Source: Massariosphaeria phaeospora (lineage: Eukaryota > Ascomycota > Dothideomycetes > Pleosporales). Taken from it: 64,000 bases of DNA. A program made the position numbers and the translations under genes. Within the stretch, counting starts at the first letter, position 1. Every line of letters starts with the position of its first letter. The notes under the pieces are model-generated. The model had not been told where the DNA came from. It ran no database searches and saw only the letters and a program-made list of their open reading frames with translations. Below are positions 10,144 to 20,557 of this stretch, piece after piece. Location of the stretch: positions 1,183,001-1,247,000 of the forward strand of contig JAADJZ010000005.1 of the NCBI GenBank assembly GCA_011032825.1, written 5' to 3'.

Positions 10144-12350
10144 ATGCCGGCTGATCGCCTCTTGTCAACGCTTCTTCGCTCGTTACAGACGTACACCGAC
10201 CAGCAAGACACGCCTCGGTTTGCAGCCTCGACCGCATCCATCGCAACCAGACAGCTAACCATCGCAGGATACTTGGGACTGCATCGTCCCTCCTAACGAC
10301 TCTGGGAAACCCGCATAACCTCAGTCTTCTGACATCGCATCTGCTCACTGCGCCTGCCTTCTGGGATCGTCCGGATGGCCTTCGGACACCCCTCCGGCTC
10401 GTTTCCGTCTTCCACAGCGCTGTCACCGCAGTCGTAAACTATCACGTGGACGTGCGCAACCACAAGGCGCCCACGCTACTGCCAGGGGAGACGCCTGTCG
10501 GAGGAGGCCTTGCGCTGGACGAGTGGATTCGCGCTATTGTTGCCGGAGCCGACGATCGAAGCCAGCGATGGAAACACCTCGTGGTGCTTGGGGGACTGTT
10601 GATAGGCATAGAGAGCCTGGAAGAACAAGGGCTCGACCTGTATTGGGCCTCAGGCATGCGAAAGAGAGTGGAAGGCGCGTTGGTGCGGGCAGCGAACCTG
10701 GCTCTAGTCGAAGTCAGAGAACGCTCCGAGGGTGATGGACTCGGGGGCCAGACCATTGCGCTCGTCCTGAACCATTCATTTGGCTGCCTTGGAGACACCG
10801 AGAGAGCACAGATTGATTATGACCTGTTATTGCCCGTTCTCCTTGGGACCGCCTACTTCTCGAGCGAGGGGTTTCAATCAGCTTATTTTCTAGGCGGTCT
10901 AAACCTAGACGTAAGAGTCAAGGGAGAGAAGATGGACTGGAGTGTAAGATTTACTGTGGCCATGAACTGGTGACTTGCTAACGGTGTATAGGCCCGCTCG
11001 AGCTCCTTTCGACAGGTAGAAGCCATCATGTCTCGACCATTGGTGTCTTCCATGGGCCCTCTCTCAAAACTGATTGCACATTCGGTGGAGAACGTGAAGG
11101 ACCCCTGGCTGATACAAACCATGATGGACGATCTTGCAGGCTTTGCCAGAGCTCTCACAACTCAATGGCGTCAAATCAAGTTCTCTGAGATTGACCCCGC
11201 CGAAGAAGCACGGTATCTGGAAGAGGAAGCTTTGAACAGCACTCTCCCGCTTCTGTGGAAGCTGCTGAAGGCCGCGTTATTTGCTACCACCATCATCCTC
11301 AGAGGAGTATTCACCCGCATATTACGCGATGGTGCACTTGCAGCCGATGCAGTCGCTCCTGTACTGGCATCTCAAGCACTTCATACCTTGCGGCATTTAT
11401 ACTTCGTCACCTCTCGCCTCGGACCTGCTTCATTCTCTCAACATACTTTTGTATACCTAACTGTCATCGATATTCTCTCGGCGTACCCCATCCAAGCCGA
11501 CAGATTTCTCAAGTCTATTGCGCCCCAGCAATTAGGACAGATACCCAGACATCCCCTAGACCGAATTCTGGATCTCTATTTTCTTAACACAGCCGAGCAC
11601 TTCAGTTTAGTTTTATCCTCTACGACGAACGAGGAACTTCTGGTGGCGTCGGCCGTGCCTTACCTCGCCGCTGGTGGGAACCGAAATATGCTCCCCATAT
11701 TCGAAGCCGCACACAGCGTTATTCTTGCTGTTTTGACAGCACCTCAGTCCGCTGACATCACAGCGAAGCATCTCCCTTTTTATATTGATGCTTTATTTAG
11801 TGTGTTTCCTGACAATCTCTCTCCACGGCAGTTCCGATTAGCGTTCAAAACTTTGATGCGAGTGACAGCTCCTCCATCTACACTCTCTGCATCGCACCCA
11901 GACCTCCCCGCTACGTTGCTCGAACTCGTGTTCTACCGAGCGCTCAATGCACCGACAGAGGCTTTACCTCCCGATGAGACAGCATTAGCGCTACAAGGCT
12001 CTGACGCACCACCTCCAGCTTTGTCGGAACAAGCCGTTCTAGCACTGACACTCATAGAAGCGCTTCCGTTCCTACACATTCCGTTACTGGAAGAATGGAT
12101 GCCATTGTGCGCCGAACTACTGAACCAAATTAGCGACGACACCATGCGGGAAGCCGTCAAAGCCAGATACTGGGAGGTGCTCGTCAGTGGCGAAATGGAT
12201 TCTGAGCGCAGCGGAGCGGCCGTCGCATGGTGGGGGACAAGGGGTGGGAGAGAAACAGTGCTTTTCGGAAGGGAGAGCGACCAAGAAAGAGTGAAGATGA
12301 TGAGTGGCGCTCTACCACTCGGGCCTCCTCTGAGAGAGAGCAAATTGTAG
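10144..12350 (+). CDS. Peroxin 8-like protein with C-terminal SKL
   Basis: Exons 10144-10190, 10268-10943 and 10992-12350 give 693 aa. The first intron (77 bp) has a weak GTACAC donor but a perfect GCTAACCATCGCAG end; the second (48 bp) ends in TATAG. The product is an all-helical, soluble-looking protein. Segments such as YIDALFSVFPDNLSPRQFRL and FKTLMRVTAPPS match my memory of filamentous-fungal PEX8. The last residues are RESKL, a classic PTS1. PEX8 is the intraperoxisomal organiser that joins the docking and RING complexes of the matrix import machinery, and fungal PEX8 proteins characteristically carry PTS1. The PTS1 plus length support this; if not PEX8 it is still likely a peroxisomal matrix-side protein. 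A stretch resembling the start of a PTS2 (RLLSTLL) occurs near the N terminus but lacks the His/Gln-Leu half. Confidence 0.75.
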
Positions 12351-13895
12351 GTTTACGAAAACCATCATACAGGATTGCGGAGCACGCACAAAAGTGCCGC
12401 TATCAGCGCGAAAGCATTTGAGCAGCATCGAAGTCTCTAAGAGAAAGTCTACGGTACTTGACTCGTCTCTTCAGCGTCGGTGGAACAACCCAAAACAACT
12501 GAGATAAAGACGGCCGAGCGGCCAATCTAGACAAGACCATTAATACGGTTAGAGTGTCCCTCAGCCTTTCTGACCATCTCATCCCGCAATTTGTTCTGAA
12601 CACCAGACTTCTCGCTACCTTGGACGATCGAATGGCCAACTTGAATCCAAAACTCTTGAAGCACCGCACCTATCGTCGTTACACCTCCATCAATGTTGCT
12701 CTTCCAAGGCTCCACATTATCCTCCAGGGTTATCGGCCTATCAACTTGTTGCTAGGATGATCATGCGCCTTAAGACTCTGAGTCTACTCTCCGCCGGAGT
12801 ATATCGAGTTCCCGCTAACGTGCTCTGTCTGGAATTATACGAGATAATGAGGATATGCGCATACGCGCATTTGATATGGTGTTTCTTCGCTAGACCGCCA
12901 AGTAGCATTCCTTCAGCTATGTGAGCACGTAGTGGTATGTACACTATTTCAGTTCTATCACCTACTCTACTCTATTTTCTGGTCCGGGGTACAGCCCTAT
13001 ATCTCCAAAGCTAACGATACTTTGTAGATAACAGAAGAGAACGCACACGAATGGACCGCGCTTCTAGGCGAGTTGGGCGTCTACAATATTTCTCCTAATT
13101 ATCCGTACCGAACCCCTTCCGGCATTTATCTACTCTACCCAATCTTGTCGCTGATGATTTCGACGATCAAAGGTTGTCCTGAAGAAACAATTGACTGGTG
13201 TTCAAATTTCACATACGTGTTTCCCTCTACAATCATAGCTGGCCATTGGCGGTATGTGGTTTTCCCCTGCAATTTCCATTATTGTCTTGTAGTAGACATC
13301 CCCACATTCAGTCAAACATGCTCTTCCGAAATCCGCATGTGCACCGACTTTCTAGTATATCGAATTAATATCCGGTTAACGCGGTAGTTCTAAGACATCT
13401 TTCCGCGCCAACCGTGGCGCATTCCTACGATCAAGTCCGTTGCATCGACCTGAACCACTGCTATCATTTCATTCGTTCTCTAGTCGCGTTATCTTCAGCC
13501 ACCTCCACGAGCCCAGGACTAGCTCCTACTATGTAACGTTACACCGCACGCCTAAACGCTCCATCAAAGAAACGCCCGCTTCTAGAAGCGAGATTAGGCG
13601 CTTCTTTTCCGAAAGCGGAATTCTAGATCCTAGACGCCACGGTCATAACTGAGCGGGATTCAAGACAGATGATACATTTGGTGGTGCCATCATCGTGTGC
13701 GTATGAGACTGTATGGCGTCTATCGGATAAGTGATGAGGGGTATAAGATGGTCCTTCTCACTCTCCGGAGACGCGGAAGTGCTTTCTTGCACCATTGAGT
13801 TGTTGCAGGAGTTGGATATTATACCGGGCTTGGGAGTCGTTTCGGAACGGTTGACTTCCACATCCGCAGCGAGTCTATAGGAGTACTGGGTCGCA
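12351..13895. other. 1.5-kb intergenic region, nothing recognised
   Basis: Only short open frames without motifs on both strands. Composition is somewhat AT-richer than the flanking genes. A short near-palindrome of GCTTCTAGAAGC type lies near 13578. It must contain the peroxiredoxin promoter at its right end. Confidence 0.5.
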
Positions 13896-15771
13896 ATGAG
13901 TTCGCTGGGACGCGTTCGTATCGGACATAAGGCCCCCGACTTCCACTGCGATGCCGTGGCAAAAGGTCTCATTGAAGGTTCGTATACCCCTACGCCTTCC
14001 TTCGCGTCTTTGGAGCTCCACCAACAACCCAACAGAAGTGTCCCTCAGCACGTACATTTCCGACGACAAAGCACAATGGCTCATTTTGCTCTTCATCCCC
14101 GCTGCCTTCAGTTTCGTCTGCCCAACCGAAGTTCTCGCCTTCCAGAACTGTCTTGACGAGTTCCGCGACCGGAATTGCGATGTTGCGTTCGTGAGCGTCG
14201 ACACCAAGCATTCTCTCTGGCACTGGCAGAATGTGCCGCGTCAGTATGGTGGCTTGGGCCAGATCGACATCGCGCTCCTGAGCGACGCGAGCCATAAGAT
14301 GTCACGCGACTTTGGGGTCTTGATCGAGGAAGAGGGTGTCTGTCTGAGAGGAATGTTCATCGTCGATGACCAAGGAATCGTACAGCAGGTTTGCTTGCCC
14401 TGTTCCGCTATAACCCCACTCAAAACATATTCAGGGTGTTAATCAAAAGCTGCAGATAACGCTCAACAACCTCTCCGTAGGCCGGTCCGTGCTGGAAGCT
14501 CTTCGCCTCCTCGAAGCTTTCCAAGCCGTAGCTAAACATGGAGTGCTCTGTCCCGTGGACTGGAAACCATCGAACAACACCAACGACACCATCAGCACCA
14601 TCTCCAACACCCTGACCGAGTCGTACGAAGAACGGCTGGCGAACCTGCAGAAGGAGTTTGGCGACACGCCCATCACAGATCTCGACGCCAAACACAACCA
14701 CCACAAGAAGGGCGATGATGCTAAGAAGCGCGGTGGTACGAAGCAGCCCAAGAAGAAACCAAAACACGGCTCCTCTAGCACGCTCTCCAGTCTGCAGTCA
14801 TCCAAAACAGGCGGCAGTGGCTCTAGCACGCGCTCCGAGCCGCCCGCTGGCAGGGATGCTCACCAAACCGTCACTGCGTCCGACACCGTCCAGCCCAAAC
14901 ACAATCCCAAATCGCCACCCGAGATTCCAAGTCCGCCACCCCCATCCTCAACTCCATTCCCCACACCAACCATACACGTAGACGACACACGCGTGCTGCG
15001 CAGATCGCCCTCAGCGAAGCCAACGCGTTCGGTGCGCTCCGCGCATTGCCTCCACCCACATCAGTCTTCGTCTGCGCCGGTGTCGACGAAGGCGTCGCCT
15101 GCGCAGACGCCTTCGCTGGCTTATCCGCCGCCGGTTAAGAAGGCCGGGTTGGGTGCGTCGACGGCGCGTCATATTAGAGGTACGTCTGTCTGCATTTACA
15201 TGTGGAATTCCTCCTCTTCTGTCTACGTAGTAACTCTGCTTTCTCAACGCTGCGTGAATGTATCGTCTCTTCGCCTCTGCACCAATCTCAAACTAACCGC
15301 TCCACACCCCCTACAGGCCACACCACCCCGCTCGCGCACCCCACCCCCTCCCGCCCAAACACCTACTCCTCCCGCCGCGGCTCGCACATCATCCTCGAGT
15401 TCGCCGACCCGACCGCCTCCCCGCCCGGCTCCTCTTCGCCCAGCGTCCGCAGCAACAACAACACCCCCGCCGCTCTCGCCGCCTACCCGTCCCCCAGCCC
15501 GCTGCCCTCCGCCTCCTCCGGCCCGCGCCCCCATCTCCACGCGCAGCACGTGCACAGGCCGACGCCGCCGCCGCCGCGCGACGCGGGCAGCCAGACGCGG
15601 CTGCAGGCCACGTTTGAGGCGATTAAGAAGATGAGTGCCGGGTTGGCGAGTCCGCGGAGGGGGGTCGGTGGCGGGAGGGCCGAGGGGGAAGGTGAGGAAG
15701 AAGAAGAAGGAGAGGATGAGGAGGGAAGGGGGTATTTCGATGATGCGGTTGAAGAGGGGGTGGAGGCGTGA
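13896..15771 (+). CDS. Typical 2-Cys peroxiredoxin with ~350-residue disordered C-terminal extension
   Basis: Exons 13896-13977, 14036-14388, 14456-15179 and 15317-15771 give 537 aa. The first ~183 residues are a peroxiredoxin: [14 protein letters not shown] with peroxidatic Cys56 (PxxxSxxC in place of PxxxTxxC), a GGLG motif at 99-102, and [12 protein letters not shown] with resolving Cys177. Such enzymes reduce H2O2 and organic peroxides using thioredoxin. Normal family members end near residue 200; here about 350 residues follow. They include a basic cluster (about 224-250, [11 protein letters not shown] then QPKKKPKHG, a possible nuclear signal), long Ser/Pro/Thr-rich stretches, a short ordered-looking piece [12 protein letters not shown], a helix [14 protein letters not shown], and an acidic end. 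The intron inside the extension (GTACGT..CTACAG) and a continuous frame over four exons argue that the fusion is genuine. The C-terminal YF motif of sensitive peroxiredoxins is absent. Confidence 0.85.
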
Positions 15772-15882
15772 TTTTCGTATCTCATCTCGAGCGTTAAGTG
15801 TTCCCCGCCTGGTTGTGCGTGTTTAGACTACTTGACTTTTGGGTTTTTGGGCTACTTGCTTGGTATGTTGGAATCGTGCTGT

Positions 15883-15903
15883 GTATGTATGTATGTATGT
15901 ATG
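15883..15903. repeat. (GTAT)n tetranucleotide microsatellite
   Basis: About five tandem GTAT units in the 3' flank of the peroxiredoxin gene. Confidence 0.9.
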
Positions 15904-15925
15904 CAAATAAGTATTCTGCTTCACA

Positions 15926-15943
15926 GATTAGATTAGATTAGAT
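15926..15943. repeat. (GATTA)n pentanucleotide microsatellite
   Basis: Three full GATTA units plus a partial one, 22 bp beyond the GTAT repeat. Confidence 0.9.
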
Positions 15944-16567
15944 CAATTGTATTTGGCAAGACATGCTTTTACCCCCTATAATAGTGCCGAGACAGTTAGT
16001 GACCACAGTCAGTCAGGTTACGATTACGACTAACAGCAGGCCGGCCAATGCCCACCTTCCCAGCCTATACATAGAGGTGAGGTGAGAGTGTATCCTTAGC
16101 TAGATGGCGCATCAGCCACGAATGATAACAGGGGCGGTGATGCCAAGACGAGGCGGGTATAAGAGGCTTGTGAGGTAGAAGAGAATGGCATGGCACGGCA
16201 CATCATCATCACTCACTCCCTTGAAGAATATGTTCGTTGCCGCGAATCCAGCATCATTCAATATGTATGGTACATGTACACAAGGTCCATCTCCATATCA
16301 TCCATCCATCACTTCGGACCGGCTAGCTGAAAAGATTTCCCCCGACGCGTCGCGCCATGGACTCCCTGATCCCTGAGACTGTGTGTTCAGCTTGCTCCGA
16401 ACTCAGCCCCCTTTCCCTAATAAATCCGGAGTGAAAGCCGCCCGATTAGTTGCCGCCATGTAATATAAAACACCCCAGCCGCCAAAAAAAAATTCGATCC
16501 AATGCGCCTTGGACGTGTCAGATACGCTGTGAGAGTGGCAGTGTGTAGATGAGCCCTTTCCGTTTTC

Positions 16568-18083
16568 CTAGCCGATGTGGATCTTAACCCTCTGCTTGAC
16601 ACTCTTCCTGCACATGGGACATGAGGTCGGCCTAAGCGGTGCAAGCGCGTGCTTCATTGGGATGACGGCGTCGGCGCACCACTGACACATGACCATGTGG
16701 CCACAGGGGAGGACTGCGATGTCCGCTAGCTGCGAGTAGCAGATCCGGCACTCCAATTTCCTCGTCATTTCCTCATCGCTCACAGGATCTGGTCTGCTCG
16801 GTTGGTTGTCTAACGTCATAGAAGGTCCAGGAGGCGGCGGGTTGTGGCGAGCAAGTCTGGCGGCGCTTGTTGCTTCGGTGAGCACGCGGAGATGTTCAAG
16901 CTCGCCCAAGGTGGGCAGTAGGGATCCGGGGCCGGTGGGCTCGACGAAGACAGATGCCAAAGGAGATGTTGTAGAGATAGACGTGCTCGGCGGTGCGGTC
17001 GTTGTTGGAGAAGCAAGCCCACTAAATGCGCCAACTGAGAAGCTGACTGAAAGCCTTGCGATTCTCGCTGCGGAATCGTCCCGGGATTCGGCTATGTCGT
17101 CCAAGATGCGCTGGTACTCGAGTTGTTCATCTAGTTGCATTTCCAAAGCGCGTCGTCGATCCTGTATCTCCTGTATTGTGAGCGGGCGAGGCGGAGCAGC
17201 AGGGGTGTCTTCTGCCGCTCTCTGCTGTTCGGCCCGTCGATAGCGGTCCATGGCGCGATTATACATGGAAGCCACAGGTGATTCGTAGTCTTCGCGCTGG
17301 ATGTCTTCTCGCGTGCCGAACAGGCGGGTAACGCGGTCAAGCCTGTCTCGAAATCTCCGCGGGCGTATCTCTTGCCGATCAAGAGGAAGCGCTTCCTGCA
17401 CGCCAGTGCCTTCCATTTCTTCTTCGGATGCCTCGGCGAGCAGACGGTCGAGGACGTCTTCAATGCTCTGCTGCGGCGGTTCAGACGTTTCTGCTTCAGA
17501 CTCAAGTCGTCGCCGGCGGAATCTGTTCTCGGGCCGGCTCGCGTTGTTTGGCGTCCGTGTCCGCAGCTGGTCTAGAGTCCGGGGCAGGAAGCCGGGGCTA
17601 ACGTCGCTCAAGGGCTCGCCGATTACTGCAGTGCGATGGCTCTCGGTGCCGTCTGCATGCCTGACGATGCGATAGCCCTGGTGGAATTCGAACCAGCGCT
17701 CCAGGAAGTCGGTCTGGTCGGGAATGAGGGGAATCTGCGTCTGCGCCGCTTCGAGCGGGGGATCCGTGGCGGCGAGCCGGTTGTTCCAGAACTCTGGTGG
17801 GCTACGTCAGCACTGCTGGATGGAGAGGGTCGCCATAGCGGGCTGCCAATTGCAGAGGGCGGATTTGAGCAAACTTACCCTTACAGAACCAGCAATAGCT
17901 TTGCCATCGGGTACCGCGCCGGACAAAGCCCACGCCGTCGATGTAGACCGAATACGTTGCAGCGTGAGCCCGCACATCGGCACACGCACAGCAATTGTGT
18001 GTCGCTGTCAATTGACACGAGGTGGCTAGTTTGTGCGGGCAGTGCGCGTCCAAACGCGGCACGTCGCCTGTGAGGGTGCCCAT
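16568..18083 (-). CDS. C3HC4 RING-finger protein, putative E3 ubiquitin ligase
   Basis: Exons 18083-17879 and 17793-16568 (85-bp intron) give 476 aa. The C-terminal 60 residues form a RING: CRICYSQLADIAVLPCGHMV, then MCQWC, and after a 19-residue spacer CPMCRK, the C3HC4 layout seen in MUL1/IAP-like ligases. The N-terminal exon is unusually rich in Cys and His (CPHKLATSC, NCCACADVRAH, SYCWFCKG) and may bind another metal; it joins exon 2 at EFWNNRLAATDPPLE. The middle is charged and helical (IQEIQDRRRALEMQLDEQLE), then low-complexity Ser/Thr/Pro. Substrates are unknown. The ATG at 18083 is the first in the Cys-rich frame; a longer N terminus cannot be excluded because the frame stays open upstream. 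Confidence 0.85.
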
Positions 18084-18488
18084 GGCCGGAGAGGCAGACG
18101 AGAGGCGCGTGCAGTTGAGAGTTGAGCAGCGAGCGCGCGGCGGGCTGTGGGTTGCGCGCGGGCGTGCGGGCGTGTCTGTCGCGGGGTTGCAGAGGGTGGG
18201 CCGTGGGCTGTGGATTGGCAATGCAGATGCAGTAGCTTCTGGCACTGCCGCGGACTTTATCTACCGCCCTTCCTCCTCCTTTGTACCTCCGTCTCCGTCA
18301 TGGCGCCATCGGGAGCTGCGAGCCGAGCGCTAAGCTTTCGCGGGGCAGCGCACAGACGGCGGAGTGGCTCAAGCTTCACGCCACTCTTATCGATAACACA
18401 CCTCGGTCGCTTCGCTTCTTACCTTCTTACCTTTCTCTTCTTGCCGTGGTAGACAATACCTAGCATAGTAAATACAGGTGCCAACACC

Positions 18489-19478
18489 ATGGCCGAATCC
18501 GATGTCGTTAGCCATTCAGCTCGGGACATCCGCTTGACGACGTATGTCCTGGCCAAGTACGCAGCCCAGGACGACAGCGGCCATGTCATCTGCTTCGATC
18601 CGCCATGCACCATCACGCTTCCGCCCAAGCTCGAGCTCAACACCCTGTTCGCCTTCAAAGCCTTCAAAGACTGGCTGGCAACTCTCCAGCATAACTTTAG
18701 CCTCCAGGGGAAAGAAGACCACCCGTTTCACAAGAACCCGTACAAGCTCAAGGAAATCGACGTCCAAGCTGTGACCTGGTTTGGCACAAGAGTCGGCTTC
18801 CTGAAAATCCAAGCTACCATCGAGACCGACGACGATTCCGAAGGCCACAGACAGTGGCTGCCAGGTGCCGTGTTCCTCCGTGGTGGCAGTGTGGGCATGC
18901 TAGTGAGTGCAGCAACGAAAACAATACCGAGCGCCTGTATCCTAGCTCACCTTGTATAGCTCATCGTCCAAGGACCAAACGATGAGGATGAGAAACAAGT
19001 TATCTTGACAATACAGCCCCGAATTGCTGCTGGCTCTCTTGCTTTTACTGAGATCCCGGCCGGCATGCTCGACAACGGTAACATTACAGGCAAGGCCGTC
19101 GAAGAAATCCGCCAAGAAACTAGTCTGGAAGTCGTGGCGACAGAGCTCACAAACATGTCCGACCTTGCTGCCGAACAAGCCACCCGCCCAGACGAGAAGC
19201 TCCAATCCTCCATGTATCCTAGTCCGGGCGGTTGCGATGAGTTCATGCCCATCATGCTCTGTCAAAAGCGACTTTCTGAGAAGATGATGGCCGATTTGTC
19301 CGGGAAGCTGACTGGCCTTCGCGACGAGGGCGAAAATATCACCTGTAGGTTGGTAAAACTTAGGGACCTCTGGAAAGAGGGTTGTCGGGATGGGAAAACG
19401 CTGGTTGCTGTGGCTCTGTACGAGAAGTTGAAAGAGGAAGGCTCTCTCCCGGCTTTTCCTACTGAGATGGCAGCATGA
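18489..19478 (+). CDS. Nudix-fold hydrolase, ADP-sugar diphosphatase-like
   Basis: Exons 18489-18902 and 18960-19478 (57-bp intron, GTGAGT..TATAG) give 310 aa. Similar proteins (NUDT14/YSA1-like) cleave ADP-ribose or UDP-/ADP-sugars to sugar phosphate plus NMP. The N-terminal half (to about residue 130) has the beta-rich dimerisation layout of that group. The Nudix region runs about 172-194: AGMLDNGNITGKAVEEIRQE then TSLEV. Compared with the consensus GX5EX7REUXEEXGU, the first of the two catalytic-helix Glu residues is Gln190, and Gly at the end is Ser193, while Glu187 and Glu191 remain. EIPAGML upstream of the box is the usual substrate loop. Fold assignment is firm; activity and substrate are uncertain because of the altered box. 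Confidence 0.85.
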
Positions 19479-20231
19479 TTTTTGGATGCCGCTGCCCTAC
19501 TTGAAGACTCGCATAACGTTCGAAGAGTGGAGAGATGTTTACATATTCTTGTCTCTAGATGATGACAAGTCCTACATGCCTTCACTCTTGTACGAGTACA
19601 CCGCTATTGAAGGAGATGCCAGTCGGAGCAATAGCATCGAAAGAGACTATCATGAACGGCTTCCTACGATTATGGAAGCCGGATTTCGAGAGGTGGTAGG
19701 TGAGGAAGTAAGAGCAATCGGCGAGAGACTCAACAATACTATCCCCGAATTGTTGCAGAGAGTTCAGCGGATAGTGCTGCAAGAATTCGCAGGATCTAGT
19801 GGCAACGCCAGTAGCTGAAACTCGGGCTACCTGGGCCAAGGAGAAAGAACGCTTTGGTCCTCAGCGTCATACTTGACACCATCAGGAACATATGGCAGTT
19901 CAGCACGACAAGCAAGCTCTCTTAGGAGCGGTTTTTTCTACACACCCCAAAGCTTAATTCAGCCATCGCTATCTCAGGAAGGTCGCGGCCTCGCTCAATA
20001 TGGGAACGAGCTAAGAACCCGTTCCGAGGCTGCCTCGAATGAAGGACAATCTTCCTTGCGATCAGATCAACGCCCCCTGTGTGTGACATTGATTCACTGG
20101 ATGCTGAGGACTTGCCGTCTGATTTCATAAATAGTGTTCAACAGCCGCCGACCTGGGATTTCTCGAGGCTTGCCCAGGAAAGCCAACCTTTCTCTTTAGG
20201 TGCGCCCGATCAGTATGCTCAGGAGTACTGA
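19477..20231 (+). pseudogene. Likely remnant of a multi-exon protein gene
   Basis: Directly behind the Nudix stop codon an open frame reads DFWMPLPYLKTRITFEEWRD and continues with VYIFLSLDDDKSYMPSLLYE to a stop at 19818; the protein-like sequence begins upstream of its first ATG (19486). A second protein-like piece in another frame (20082-20231) encodes CDIDSLDAEDLPSDFINSVQ, continues with PTWDFSRLAQESQPFSLGAP and ends at a stop. Between them frames are broken (stops after RATWAKEKERFGPQRHT near 19875 and others). The two pieces resemble the middle and the acidic C terminus of fungal regulatory proteins, but I cannot name the family. It could also be a short expressed gene of 110 aa. No splice pair I tested joins everything cleanly. 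Confidence 0.35.
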
Positions 20232-20557
20232 ATGCGGATATTCCTAGTCTTCCCGCTGATCTTAATTGGTTTTCATATACGTAAGTAGAGCAACTATGCT
20301 CTTTAGCAACCGCATAATTTCCTCGTTCTATTCACTTCAAGTTTGCCATGTCCCACCACTTCGTTCGTGCCGGTTTGCATGAAAGAGATGGGTTCTATGC
20401 AGCTGTCATTCACTGCCCCACTTCGCGGGAATCCGTCGGAGAATAAATGACGTACGTCGGATATCATAACTACCCAAGCACGGAAACTCCTCACGGAAGG
20501 CTCCAACTACTGGATTACCTACAGTAGTCGCCCAAAATCTTGCTCCGAATCATCGCT

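Larger units (their letters stand above)
15772..16567. other. Convergent intergenic region (peroxiredoxin / RING gene)
   Basis: About 800 bp holding the 3' ends of two convergent genes. It contains two microsatellites (listed separately) and no convincing gene. Confidence 0.5.

Noticed and set aside
9482..10426. Long minus-strand open frame running through the TMEM170 start into the PEX8 gene
   Set aside because: Only the lower 300 bases carry TMEM170 sequence. The rest is antisense to PEX8 exons and Arg/Cys-rich without motifs, so the true N terminus must start later.
14489..15634. Unspliced reading of the peroxiredoxin tail with an Arg/Pro-rich end
   Set aside because: The intron 15180-15316 has good splice signals and the spliced frame leads to a less biased, structured end; kept only as a low-interest finding.
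17670..17700. TTCGAA-containing segment resembling a tRNA B box
   Set aside because: It is coding sequence of the RING gene and no cloverleaf can be drawn around it. No other tRNA-like pattern was found.
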